A stretch of DNA of 57,734 nt from JAZDEY01 sp043808325 [NCBI: Candidatus Eiseniibacteriota bacterium]. Lineage in GTDB: Bacteria; Arandabacterota; Arandabacteria; Arandabacterales. The notes under the pieces were generated by a model. That model saw only the letters and a program-made list of their open reading frames with translations, ran no database searches and was not told the origin of the DNA. Positions within the stretch are counted from its first letter, which is position 1; every line of letters begins with the position of its first letter. Positions 43,857 to 52,382 of this stretch are shown one piece after another. The translations under genes were made by a program, and so were the position numbers. The DNA lies in the NCBI GenBank assembly GCA_043808325.1, contig JAZDEY010000076.1:1-57734 (forward strand). Reading direction: 5' to 3'.

Positions 43857-45149
43857 CTACTTAAAGACCGATCTGAACTTTACGGCAATCTCGGGACTGA
43901 TAATCGAAAGCGCTATTCCCACAAACATCGCTGCTATCAAGAGCACCTTGGCGTAGTCCTGGCTCTTCAGGGCGCCCAGGAGCAGCGGCTGCCGTGAGAG
44001 ATAGACGGCTCCCGCATAGAGCTCCTCACCGATCAGGGTGTAGTCACAAGAGGTTATGAAGAAGGGCAACTGCGAGTCCGAGTCGGTTCCGGCGATCTGA
44101 ATCGCTCCGGTGGCGTTGCCGGTCTCGGCCAGTACCAGGGACTCGGCATAGAAGTGACCGATGAAGAAGTTGGTCGCCGGCCTTTCGCGGAGCATAATGC
44201 CCGCGACGGCGGCCGCAAACCCGAACTGACTGTAGGTCACATAGAAGATGTCTTCTTCGCGATAAAGCTGAGGCTTGCCGACAGCCGAATAGGATTCCCT
44301 CACCACCTGCTGGGCAACCGCCATCACGATGGGATCGCGATTGGGGACCATCAGCTTGATCTCGTACTCGGCGGCCTTCTTGGCAACCTGTCCCAAGATA
44401 TCGATTGCGGCTACGGTCGCCACCTCGTCCATCGGGTCGAGCCCCGGCACGTAGAGAATCGGGCGGCCCATCTCGGTTGCTCTGCCCACCGCTTCCTCCA
44501 CGGCCTCGAGGCCCGCTATCTTCCTTACGAAGAGCTTCGCGCCTCGCCGCGCCCATTCCACCAGCGCCACGATGGTAAGAATAAAGGCAAGGACAGCGAC
44601 CAGGATGTTCAAGGTCTGGCGCTTGATTATCTGGCGGGCCGGTGCGAGAGGCGTGGTAGCGACGGATGGTATCTGCCCCCGGCCGGTGAGCGCGAGCACA
44701 ACATAGGTGTACTGTTTGGTGCGCTCGAGACCCGAGTCTACGAAGGTGGTATCCCTGGAATCTGCCGTCGCGGCCTTGTTCCAGCCCGCGCGCGCAAGCG
44801 ACTCCGAAGGGGGAATCATGTCGGCGTAGGTGACCGGCGGCAGAGCGGCGCCCTTCTCGAGCGAAGACCGCCAGATCTCGTAGCCCGACACCGAATCCTT
44901 GGGAGCCGCGCCTCTCCAGGCCACGGTGAGACTGGTTCCCCAATCATCAGGTGTGTCGGAGACCGTTACCTCAGGTGTGGGGCTTGATGTCCGGGCCGGA
45001 CCGGCTCTGACGAGCACCAGGATGGCAAGCGCCAGGACCGCTTGTGAAAGCAACCCAACGACTCTCTGGATCCTGCGGTTTCCTGGCACCTGCATATGGG
45101 GAAGACTAACACGGCAATATGGCGTAGTAAACATTTTGTTCAGCAACAT
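43857..45149 (-). CDS. Membrane protein with fibronectin-III domain and cytosolic-type C-terminal domain
   Basis: 430 residues; the start is uncertain because no ribosome site is seen before any ATG (alternative ATG 45095). A membrane leader (VGLLSQAVLALAILVLVRA) is followed by a fibronectin-III-like domain (VTVSDTPDDWGTSLTVAWRG...YEIWRSS...YTYVVLAL), then a helix at about 180-200. The C-terminal 220 residues (PILYVPGLDPMDEVATVAAIDILGQVAKKAAEYEIKLMVPNRDP...YSQFGFAAAVAGIML) are reminiscent of the DUF6754 type, from memory and unverified. First gene of the membrane operon; divergent from the 498-residue gene. Confidence 0.78.
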   Translation of the reverse strand: MLLNKMFTTPYCRVSLPHMQVPGNRRIQRVVGLLSQAVLALAILVLVRAGPARTSSPTPEVTVSDTPDDWGTSLTVAWRGAAPKDSVSGYEIWRSSLEKGAALPPVTYADMIPPSESLARAGWNKAATADSRDTTFVDSGLERTKQYTYVVLALTGRGQIPSVATTPLAPARQIIKRQTLNILVAVLAFILTIVALVEWARRGAKLFVRKIAGLEAVEEAVGRATEMGRPILYVPGLDPMDEVATVAAIDILGQVAKKAAEYEIKLMVPNRDPIVMAVAQQVVRESYSAVGKPQLYREEDIFYVTYSQFGFAAAVAGIMLRERPATNFFIGHFYAESLVLAETGNATGAIQIAGTDSDSQLPFFITSCDYTLIGEELYAGAVYLSRQPLLLGALKSQDYAKVLLIAAMFVGIALSIISPEIAVKFRSVFK

Positions 45150-45157
45150 TGTGAGCG

Positions 45158-45186
45158 TTGACGATGGTCCGGCAGGGTGATAGTAT
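45158..45186 (+). promoter_or_regulatory. Sigma70-like promoter of the 498-residue membrane protein
   Basis: TTGACG (45158-45163), 17-base spacer, TAGTAT (45181-45186). This supports the ATG at 45209 over the longer reading that begins inside the promoter. Confidence 0.6.
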
Positions 45187-45208
45187 TACCGGGAGAAAGG
45201 TTGTTACG

Positions 45209-46705
45209 ATGGGTAAAGCGACTGCCACGAGCAGCACGCGAGATTCCGCCGAAAGGGATTTTGAGGGCCCATTCATCTTCTGCGATTACTGGGCGAGTGT
45301 CCTCAATCTCAGGGACGTCGTCAATCTCAAGGCCCTGAGCGCCACCGGGCTCTCGCTGGAGGTCTTCCGCAAGGTTCTCAACCGTCCGGAGACCAGAATT
45401 CCCCGGCTGGGGTTCTTCATAATGAGCTCGCTGGTGCGCCCGTGGTTGGCCCTCTGGAGGCTCTTGCTCAAGGCGATGAGACTCAAGGCCAAAGTACCCG
45501 AGACCAAGTATGACCGGGAAGCCATGCGGAACCTTCTGACCGAGTATGCCATGCGGATAGAGGCCAAGGCGGCAGGGCTTGCCGACATATACTCGGAAGG
45601 GAAGAGGGTCGCTGAGGATATCATCAATCCTTTGAGGTTGAGATCTTCTTCGAGTATGTTCCTGGCGCGGTACAAGGTGTTCCTTGCATCAGGTGTCGCT
45701 TTGGGCTATGGAGCTCTCGTGAACTACCTGTCGCGCCTGCTGCACGCGGAGCACGTGATCCTGCCCTATCTCGGGGTCCTGTTCTATCCCATAGTGGTCG
45801 TGATTCTCTGGATGATGTTTGACGATCTACTGACGGCGACGGTCTCGCCGCTACCCATAATTGCCCTACGGATCTTGATCCGGGCGAGCCACGGTTTTCA
45901 GGGGTTCGTGGTAGCCGTCGTGGGCACGGCCCTGATCCTCTATCTCGTGGAGTGGTTCTTCATACCGAGGTCGCTTCCGCCGGCGCTCTATCTTTATGTC
46001 AACGATGACAAGGCCGAGCAGTTCCCTTACAAGCCGGGGCACGAGCCCTACTGGCTCAAGGGCAAATTCTATTGGGTCTGGCGGTATGTGACCCTGGCAC
46101 CGGCGGAGATGCTCAAGTTCTGGGAGAAGGACTGGGAGCGGCTCGAGGTCTGGATCAGGGCGGACGGTGAGGATCGCGGCAAGATCGAGTACCTGGTGAC
46201 CGATTGCCACTACAGGGAGCTGTGGTACAAGTACGAGCGATTTGTCGGCAAGCGAGGCACCGACTATCACACGGCCACGCTTGCCAAGTACCGCGATCGA
46301 GATCAATTGCTTACCTGGGTGATTGATATGGACATGGATTTGGTGTTCCATTCGCCCACGGTTCGAGGCATCTACGTGACCTCGGGCAAGAGGCTTTCAG
46401 TCGGCAGGGTCGTTCTTGCGGTTCTCAATGTGATCGCTCACAAGAAACAATCGGAGAATCCGGACAAGTACAGGCAGAAGTTGGAGATGCTTGAGATCAG
46501 CGGCGACCGCTTCCTCAACGACATCCCCGAGCACTTCCGGACGCTACTGACGCGGCGGCTCCTGAGCTTGCCCTGGAGCTATTGGAGATTCCCAAGTGGG
46601 GCCAAGTCGGCACGCACCTTCTCGGTCTATGGCGGACCGGGCACGCTGGAATTCCAGCCCGAACTCGCTTCAGACAGGCGTTATCAGGTGAAGGAGCAAG
46701 GCTAG
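45209..46705 (+). CDS. Large membrane protein of unknown function
   Basis: About 498 residues from ATG 45209, with GGGAGAAAGG 8 bases before. Hydrophobic segments near 155-175 (FLASGVALGYGALVNYL), 185-205 (LPYLGVLFYPIVVVILWMMF) and 235-255 (GFVVAVVGTALILYLVEWFF). The C-terminal half is soluble and rich in aromatics and Arg (YLYVNDDKAEQFPYKPGHEPYWLKGKFYWVWRY; DRDQLLTWVIDMDMDLVFHSP). No motif recognised. Divergent partner of the membrane operon; probably its functional companion. Confidence 0.75.
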   Translation: MGKATATSSTRDSAERDFEGPFIFCDYWASVLNLRDVVNLKALSATGLSLEVFRKVLNRPETRIPRLGFFIMSSLVRPWLALWRLLLKAMRLKAKVPETKYDREAMRNLLTEYAMRIEAKAAGLADIYSEGKRVAEDIINPLRLRSSSSMFLARYKVFLASGVALGYGALVNYLSRLLHAEHVILPYLGVLFYPIVVVILWMMFDDLLTATVSPLPIIALRILIRASHGFQGFVVAVVGTALILYLVEWFFIPRSLPPALYLYVNDDKAEQFPYKPGHEPYWLKGKFYWVWRYVTLAPAEMLKFWEKDWERLEVWIRADGEDRGKIEYLVTDCHYRELWYKYERFVGKRGTDYHTATLAKYRDRDQLLTWVIDMDMDLVFHSPTVRGIYVTSGKRLSVGRVVLAVLNVIAHKKQSENPDKYRQKLEMLEISGDRFLNDIPEHFRTLLTRRLLSLPWSYWRFPSGAKSARTFSVYGGPGTLEFQPELASDRRYQVKEQG

Positions 46706-46721
46706 AGGCTTCCGCCTGTGA

Positions 46722-46982
46722 TTAGCCCTCGGTGACCAAGTAGACCATATCGCCAGGCCGGACACGGTCCTTGACCTTGATGCCCACGTCATCCCTAACT
46801 TTGGCCTCGCCTACCGATTGGTTGTTGATCTGCATCGACTCCACCATTTCGGTAAGATCGGTTGTGTGTCCCTTGATGCGGATGGTATTGCCGATCTTGA
46901 GACCAATGTCGGTAATGACAATGGCTGCCACGCTGGGCTTAGCAAAGAATTTGACGACCTCGCCAATCTTCACTTCCGGCAT
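46722..46982 (-). CDS. EF-Tu domain-like small protein
   Basis: 86 residues, with AAGGAGG before the ATG. The sequence VAAIVITDIGLKIGNTIRIKGHTTDLTEMVESMQINNQSVGEAKVRDDVGIKV...VRPGDMVYLVT has the beta-barrel pattern of translation-factor domain II and of the stand-alone proteins annotated as elongation-factor-like. It lacks a GTPase domain. Role unknown. Convergent with the 498-residue gene, 16 bases apart. Confidence 0.85.
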   Translation of the reverse strand: MPEVKIGEVVKFFAKPSVAAIVITDIGLKIGNTIRIKGHTTDLTEMVESMQINNQSVGEAKVRDDVGIKVKDRVRPGDMVYLVTEG

Positions 46983-47089
46983 ACGTAACCTCCTTGGGGT
47001 TCAAGATATAACGAGGCCGAGAAATCCGTCAATTGAATAATCGCAAAGCTTGTGCAACCAAGTCCAATTGCTTACATCTAAACTTATTG

Positions 47090-47108
47090 GAAGGAGCAAA
47101 CCTCCTTC
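47090..47108. other. 7-bp hairpin in the intergenic gap
   Basis: GAAGGAG-CAAAC-CTCCTTC, between the EF-Tu-like gene and the glycosidase gene. It is separate from the larger structure at 47127. Confidence 0.4.
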
Positions 47109-47126
47109 TCCTGTGGTCCTGTGGAT

Positions 47127-47200
47127 GGGTGGGGTCTCGTGCTGGATATGAGCGTCCCAGCGAGCTTCCGTGCCAAGCTCGCGAAATTGAGGCCCCACCC
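47127..47200. other. Nested inverted repeat, possible structured RNA or REP-like element
   Basis: An outer 12-bp stem pairs GGGTGGGGTCTC (47127-47138) with GAGGCCCCACCC (47189-47200) through one G-T pair. Inside it, GCGAGCTT (47160-47167) and AAGCTCGC (47175-47182) form a perfect 8-bp hairpin. The gap (46983-47262) has no convincing gene. The two nested helices are more than expected by chance, but the strand and function are unknown. Confidence 0.5.
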
Positions 47201-47262
47201 TATTTACTTGGTGGACGAATATTCTGTTGAAAGTGTGCAGCGCTAAGACTTAGTTTCCCGTT

Positions 47263-48420
47263 ATGAGGCAGCTCCTCCGCCGTGCAGGCATGCTAAGATT
47301 TGTTCTCTCCGCTGTCTTGGTGTGTGTCTTAGGGTTCTCGTTTCCGGCCAAGCCCGAGTCGGACCCCGCACCGGAAGGTTTGGCCGTCAAGGCCGTCTGG
47401 GTGACGAGATGGGCCTTCAAGTCCCCCGAAGACGTGAAGCTCCTCTTTGAGAGACTTGCCGACCTGGGGGTCAACACGGTCTTCTTTCAGGTGAGAGGAG
47501 CCTGTGATGCCTTCTACCGGTCATCCTATGAACCCTGGTCCGATCTCCTCACCGGCACCCTGGGAAAAGACCCCGGCTGGGATCCACTGAGACTCGCCGT
47601 GAGGGAGGCACACAAGCAGGGACTTGAGCTTCACGCCTGGGTCAATGTGTTCACGGCCTGGCAGGTCACGGAGTCGGGAGACCGACCGCCGGTGACCGAC
47701 CCCGGGCACGTCCTCCTCACCCATCCCGAGTGGATCGCCTGCGACCGTGCGCGCGAGCCTATGCCGATCGGGAAACGCGAGGCGCGGGACAACTATGCTT
47801 TCCTGAGCCCGACAAGCGGTGGCGCGCAGCGGCATGTAAAGAACGTTATCAATGAAATCGTCGGGAAATATGACGTGGATGGCGTGCACCTGGATTACGT
47901 GCGCTTCCCGGATTCCTCGTATTCCTACGATAAGGAATCACGCCTTGCCTATCTCAAGGCCACGATGCGGGAGGAGATGCCCTTCTCGAAGTGGAGAGCG
48001 CAGCAACTCACCGAATTTGTCGGGGACCTCAGCCGCTCGATCAAGAAGGTGAGGCCCGGCACAATGGTAAGTGCCGCCGTGTGGCAGGTGATCGATGGCG
48101 GGCGGACCAGTTACTACCAGGACGGGGTGGAGTGGATGAGGAAGGGCTACGTCGACTTCCTGGTTCCCATGATCTACACCACCAGTGCGAGCACGTTCGA
48201 AGCGCGGCTCAAGACTTACGCCGATTCCGTGGGCGCCTCGAAAGTGGTTGCAGGAATCGGCGCCTACCTGGACGATTTTGATGCCGGCACGCTTCAGGCG
48301 GAGCTTGAGAAGGCCACAGAATATCGAGCGCGGGGCGTGTGTATCTTCAACAGCGACTATGCGCTGCTCTATCCGGCCGTCGTCACCGATTTCTTCAGCG
48401 AGTCGCCGGACGATGAGTAG
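47263..48420 (+). CDS. Family 10-like glycosidase (GHL10/DUF187 type), exported
   Basis: 385 residues; ATG 47263 has no clear ribosome site and ATG 47290 is an alternative. Signal peptide to about residue 32. Motifs of the YngK/GHL10 family: AVWVTRWAFKSPEDVKLLFERLADLGVNTVFFQVRG near 42-77, LELHAWVNVF near 123, YDVDGVHLDYVRFPDSSYSYD near 202-222, and GYVDFLVPMIYTT near 295. A TIM-barrel enzyme acting on extracytoplasmic glycans or peptidoglycan. The next gene overlaps by 8 bases. Confidence 0.88.
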   Translation: MRQLLRRAGMLRFVLSAVLVCVLGFSFPAKPESDPAPEGLAVKAVWVTRWAFKSPEDVKLLFERLADLGVNTVFFQVRGACDAFYRSSYEPWSDLLTGTLGKDPGWDPLRLAVREAHKQGLELHAWVNVFTAWQVTESGDRPPVTDPGHVLLTHPEWIACDRAREPMPIGKREARDNYAFLSPTSGGAQRHVKNVINEIVGKYDVDGVHLDYVRFPDSSYSYDKESRLAYLKATMREEMPFSKWRAQQLTEFVGDLSRSIKKVRPGTMVSAAVWQVIDGGRTSYYQDGVEWMRKGYVDFLVPMIYTTSASTFEARLKTYADSVGASKVVAGIGAYLDDFDAGTLQAELEKATEYRARGVCIFNSDYALLYPAVVTDFFSESPDDE

Positions 48421-49426
48421 GAGTTCAATCGGCATCGCGCCGCGGACGAAGGCGGGCCGGAGCCGCTGTCCCAAGGCCCGAGCCTTTCTGGGTGTCGATG
48501 GCGGTGGTTCCAAGGCCCGAGCGATCCTCGAGTATGGTGGGCGGATTGTCGTACGCGGCGATCACCAGGGCCTCAATCCAGTTGATATCGGATTCAAGGA
48601 ATTCGAACGACGCTTGCGCTTGCTCTTGGCTCCGTTACTTGGATGCTTGCCTGATAACCGCGTTCCAGTTTACGCCTGCTTTGCGCTCGCCGGCGCGGGG
48701 AAGCCCTCGATAAGACGTCGATGCAGAGTCATCATTCTGCGCGTTCTCAGGGAACGAGCCAGGTGCGGGCATCTCGACGTTACGACCGATGCCCATGCGC
48801 TGCTGGCGAGATTTCGAGGTAAGCGGGAGGGAATCGTGCTCATTGCCGGGACCGGCAGCATATGTCTCGGAATGAAAAGGCAGCGCAGGCGGACAACCGT
48901 GACCAGGGTTGGAGGCCTGGGTGGAGGGCTCGACGCGGGAAGTGGTTATAGGATGGGAATCCAGCTGCTCCAGCACGCTTGGGAAGTAGGCGCCGGCCGC
49001 GAAGGCCCCAGTGACTCCATCCGGCTGTTCTGCCGAAGACGTGGGATCGCCATTGCCGAGATAAGCAAGAGAATCGTCCCGCCCGATGGTTTGATTCGGG
49101 CAGCAGTGAGACGGGGTCCGATTGCTGATCTTGCCAAGGTCGTGCTTGAGGCCTACGACATGGGCGACCGGTTTTCTGCGATGGTGGTTGAAGAGTCGGT
49201 GTCAAGTCACATCGATATGATCGTGGCGGTGAAAGAGAGAGCGGGATTGAGCAGTCGAGTTCCGGTGGTCGCATCGGGCGGGCTCCTGGCGAGTCAGAGT
49301 ATGCGGCGCCTGCTCAGGAAGCGGCTAAAGCGTGCCCTCCCCGAGGCATCGCTCTCAGTAGTTACCGAACCGCTCCTGGACATCCTCGGGATCGCAAAAG
49401 CATCGGACCGATCATCTGCCAGATAG
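48413..49426 (+). CDS. BadF/BadG-family ATPase, N-acetylglucosamine-kinase-like
   Basis: About 337 residues, ATG 48413 overlapping the glycosidase stop by 8 bases; the longer in-frame reading inside that gene is not needed. AFLGVDGGGSKARAIL is the ASKHA-fold phosphate-1 motif. FALAGAGKPS and IVLIAGTGSICLG follow in the positions of the connect and phosphate-2 motifs, and VVASGGLLASQSMRRLL fits the adenosine site. Such proteins phosphorylate N-acetylhexosamines or activate radical dehydratases; the glycosidase neighbour favours a sugar kinase. Confidence 0.88.
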   Translation: MSRSSIGIAPRTKAGRSRCPKARAFLGVDGGGSKARAILEYGGRIVVRGDHQGLNPVDIGFKEFERRLRLLLAPLLGCLPDNRVPVYACFALAGAGKPSIRRRCRVIILRVLRERARCGHLDVTTDAHALLARFRGKREGIVLIAGTGSICLGMKRQRRRTTVTRVGGLGGGLDAGSGYRMGIQLLQHAWEVGAGREGPSDSIRLFCRRRGIAIAEISKRIVPPDGLIRAAVRRGPIADLAKVVLEAYDMGDRFSAMVVEESVSSHIDMIVAVKERAGLSSRVPVVASGGLLASQSMRRLLRKRLKRALPEASLSVVTEPLLDILGIAKASDRSSAR

Positions 49427-49454
49427 TGCAATCGCCCCAGGGCCCTGCGACATC

Positions 49455-50408
49455 CTATATCAGAACTTTCCCGTCCTTTATTAATTCCTTCCCGTCAATG
49501 ACTAGCGTCGGCCCCTTTATGATCAGGTCCAGGTGGCTCGGCACCGAGACCCTGCCGCCCATCGAGATATTGTCTCCCAGGGCAATGTGGACCGTACCCA
49601 TCACCTTCTCGTCCTCAAGGATGCTGCCTGAGAGCCGTGCCGCATCGTTGGTTCCAATTCCCAGCTCGGCGATGTTCCGCGCCTCCTTGCCGAACTTCGC
49701 AATCAGACCCAGGAGTTCCTCGGCTCCGCGTCCTCCGGTGATCGAAGTTGCGAAACCATCGACAACCTCTATCGTGATGGGCTCCGTCACCACGCCGACT
49801 CCGGCACAGGAGCCGTCGATCACCATCTTGCCGTTTGCCGTGCCCTCAACCGGGGCCAGGTAGGCCTCGCCGGCGGGAAGGTTGGAGAAAGCCCCGGGTG
49901 TCGTTACAATCCCCGTATCTTCGTGACACTCCCTGCCCTTGATCGACATCGTGATGTCGGTTCCCAGCCCGGTGGTCACGCGTGCGGTAGCCTTACCGTT
50001 CACAAGGCTCGCCACACGCTTGGTCCGCTCTTCAATCTTCCGGTAGTCGGACTTGATCATCCGCTTCAAGGAATCCTCGATGATGCCGGGTAGCGTCACT
50101 CCCCGTGCGCCATTGGCACAGGCCTTCCTGCGGGCATCGGTATGACTGAGGGACCTGCTGGTGGGAATCACGAAGACGTCGCAGTCCCGAAGCAGCGCTG
50201 CCACGGCCCTCGGCGGTTCTTCGCCGTTGGTCTTTCTGGGAATGATCTCGCAGAATATGGCGTCGGCGCCGATCTCCCGCGCCGTCTCCCAGAAAGCCTG
50301 TCCGATCCCACGCAGGGGCTCGTCACAGATTACGACCACATTCTCGCCTTTCTTGGCAGCAATGCAGTCGGTCAGAGCGACCCGCGCTGCCTCTCTAAGT
50401 TCTTTCAA
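49455..50408 (-). CDS. M29-like aminopeptidase (COG2309 type)
   Basis: 317 residues from TTG 50408 with GGGAGG 5-7 bases upstream. GENVVVICDEPLRGIG near 20-35 and TTGLGTDITMSIKGREC near 145-161 match the aminopeptidase T-type family. The family's metal ligands (Glu/His/Asp) are placed toward the C terminus (ELGIGTNDAARLSGSILEDEKVMGTVHIALGDN), as in the M29 group. It should remove N-terminal residues from peptides. It lies 3 bases after the OPT gene and shares its operon. Confidence 0.85.
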   Translation of the reverse strand: MKELREAARVALTDCIAAKKGENVVVICDEPLRGIGQAFWETAREIGADAIFCEIIPRKTNGEEPPRAVAALLRDCDVFVIPTSRSLSHTDARRKACANGARGVTLPGIIEDSLKRMIKSDYRKIEERTKRVASLVNGKATARVTTGLGTDITMSIKGRECHEDTGIVTTPGAFSNLPAGEAYLAPVEGTANGKMVIDGSCAGVGVVTEPITIEVVDGFATSITGGRGAEELLGLIAKFGKEARNIAELGIGTNDAARLSGSILEDEKVMGTVHIALGDNISMGGRVSVPSHLDLIIKGPTLVIDGKELIKDGKVLI

Positions 50409-50411
50409 GGT

Positions 50412-52322
50412 TTACCTCCCATCGCGCGGGCGCCTCAACGAGACGTACATCATTCCCGCGATTACCAGAGCGAACAACAACAGCGACACGATCGAGCTAT
50501 TGAGCACGGTGATCGGCAATTTGCCCTTTCCGAGGCCGACCATCAAGAAGGCGATGATGATCCCGGCAATAGCTTCGCCGGCTATCAAGCCCGAGCCAAA
50601 GAGGATGCCTCTATGCACTGCGGCGTCTGCGTCACCGCGCGGCGCCGCGATTCTCCTCACAGCAAGACTGGTGAGCCCACCGACAAGGATCGGCACCGAG
50701 AGACTGAGTGGCAGGTAAATGCCGACCGCGACCGGCATCACGTGAGCGCGGAAAGCCACCCGCTGCCTTCTCAGCATCTCATCGATCAGCAATATCGCGA
50801 TACCAACGGCCACGCCTATGCCCACCATGATCCAGGGCATCGGCTGGCCCGTAAACATCGATTTGGTTATACTGGCAAAAAGAGTTGCCTGCGGGGCCGG
50901 AAGGGCTTCGGTGCCCATGCCATAGGCCTTGAGCAGCAGCGTGAGGACCGGTGCGATAACGATCGCGGGTACAGTCGCGCCGATCACCTCACCCCATTGC
51001 TGGAGCCGAGGGGTGGCGCCCACGAAATAGCCGGTCTTCAAGTCCTGAGATATGTCTCCGGCGCTGGAGGCTGCACAGCACACGACGCCGGCGACCCCGA
51101 GCGACGCAATAATGCCTTCGGTTCCCTTCATCCCTGCCAAGAGGAGCAATCCGGAAGCCAGGAGAATCGTGCAGATGGTCATTCCCGAGACCGGGCTATT
51201 GGAACTCCCGACCAGTCCGACCAGGTAACTTGCGACTGCAACAAAGAAGAAGCTTGCGACCACCATCACAGCCGTCGAAAGCACGGTGATGCCTATGGAG
51301 TGGGTAAGGTACATATAGACGCCGAAAACACCGGCCACAGCCACCAACGTAAGCGTCATAACGGTTCGCGGATTCATGTCGGTGTCGGTCCTGAGCCTCG
51401 GCCCGGTCTCCTCATGTCTGTACCCGAGAAGCGCGGTCTTCAGGCTCTTGCCTATGGAGCCCCTCATCTTCATGATCGATGCCAGCCCGCCCACCACCAT
51501 GGCTCCGATACCCATGTATCTTATCTCGGAACCCCATATTGCGTTCACGCTGTCGAGAACGCTCCCGCCCGATCCGGCGCCGTGCATTGCGGTGTAGATG
51601 GGTATGCCGATCAACCAGGCTATCGCACCCCCGAGGAAGACCAGGACGGCGATGTTCAAGCCCACTACATAGCCTACGCCCAGGAGTAGAGGTGACATGT
51701 CCGAGCCAAAGTAGAAGATACTCCTACCGGCCCTGACGGCCCCCTCGACGGCGGGTTTCACTATGGATATGCCGGACACAAGAGCCTTGAAGATCGCTCC
51801 GACACCCAGCGCCGAGAACACGTACGCCGCGCCACTACCGCCGGTCTCCCCGGCCTCGAGTACATGCGCGCAAGCAAACCCCTCGGGATACACCAGCTCC
51901 TTTTCTTCGACGATTAGAGTGCGTCTCAAGGGTATCATGAAAAGCACGCCCAGAAGACCGCCGCACATCGCGATCAGGGTGGTAGGCCAGAACTTGAAAT
52001 CCGTCCACACGCCTGCGATCACAAGCGCGGGGATCGTGAATATGACTCCAGCAGCGAGCGACTCCCCCGACGATGCAATCGTCTGAACGATGTTGTTCTC
52101 GAGGATAGTGCCCCGGCGCAGTATGCCCCTCAGGATGCCCATCGATATCACTGCTGCCGGTATCGAGGCGGATGCTGTCATGCCCGCGTAGAGACCTGCA
52201 TAGGTATTGGCCGCAGCCATGATCACGGCGAGCACCGTGCCAAGCAGCACCGACGCGACCGTCCACTCCTTGATTGACTTCTCGGCAGGGACAAACGGTG
52301 TGAACTTCTGCTCTTCCGCCAT
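50412..52322 (-). CDS. OPT-family oligopeptide transporter
   Basis: 636 residues, CAGGAGG before the ATG. About 14-16 membrane helices. The N-terminal EWTVASVLLGTVLAVIMAAANTYAGLYAGMTASASIPAAVISMGILRG is the OPT opening; GEVIGATVPAIVIAPVLTLLLKAYG and GLMFALVIAG-like segments follow. It should take up small peptides or metal chelates with protons. It is preceded (61 bases) by the aminotransferase and followed (3 bases) by the aminopeptidase, suggesting peptide import and use as amino acid source. Confidence 0.92.
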   Translation of the reverse strand: MAEEQKFTPFVPAEKSIKEWTVASVLLGTVLAVIMAAANTYAGLYAGMTASASIPAAVISMGILRGILRRGTILENNIVQTIASSGESLAAGVIFTIPALVIAGVWTDFKFWPTTLIAMCGGLLGVLFMIPLRRTLIVEEKELVYPEGFACAHVLEAGETGGSGAAYVFSALGVGAIFKALVSGISIVKPAVEGAVRAGRSIFYFGSDMSPLLLGVGYVVGLNIAVLVFLGGAIAWLIGIPIYTAMHGAGSGGSVLDSVNAIWGSEIRYMGIGAMVVGGLASIMKMRGSIGKSLKTALLGYRHEETGPRLRTDTDMNPRTVMTLTLVAVAGVFGVYMYLTHSIGITVLSTAVMVVASFFFVAVASYLVGLVGSSNSPVSGMTICTILLASGLLLLAGMKGTEGIIASLGVAGVVCCAASSAGDISQDLKTGYFVGATPRLQQWGEVIGATVPAIVIAPVLTLLLKAYGMGTEALPAPQATLFASITKSMFTGQPMPWIMVGIGVAVGIAILLIDEMLRRQRVAFRAHVMPVAVGIYLPLSLSVPILVGGLTSLAVRRIAAPRGDADAAVHRGILFGSGLIAGEAIAGIIIAFLMVGLGKGKLPITVLNSSIVSLLLFALVIAGMMYVSLRRPRDGR

Positions 52323-52382
52323 GCGGTCCTCCTGTTGGATTTCAGACCCAAAGAGCGTGAAGCCTACAGCTAGCCTATATCC

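Noticed and set aside
48185-48412. N-terminal extension of the BadF-type protein
   Set aside because: It lies wholly inside the glycosidase gene and its residues look like a shadow; the ATPase motif begins just after the ATG at 48413.
50142-51689. Long open frame (515 codons) antisense to the OPT transporter
   Set aside because: The product is rich in His, Asp, Arg and Gln with no domain, as expected from the opposite strand of GC-rich coding DNA; the OPT frame has clear family motifs.
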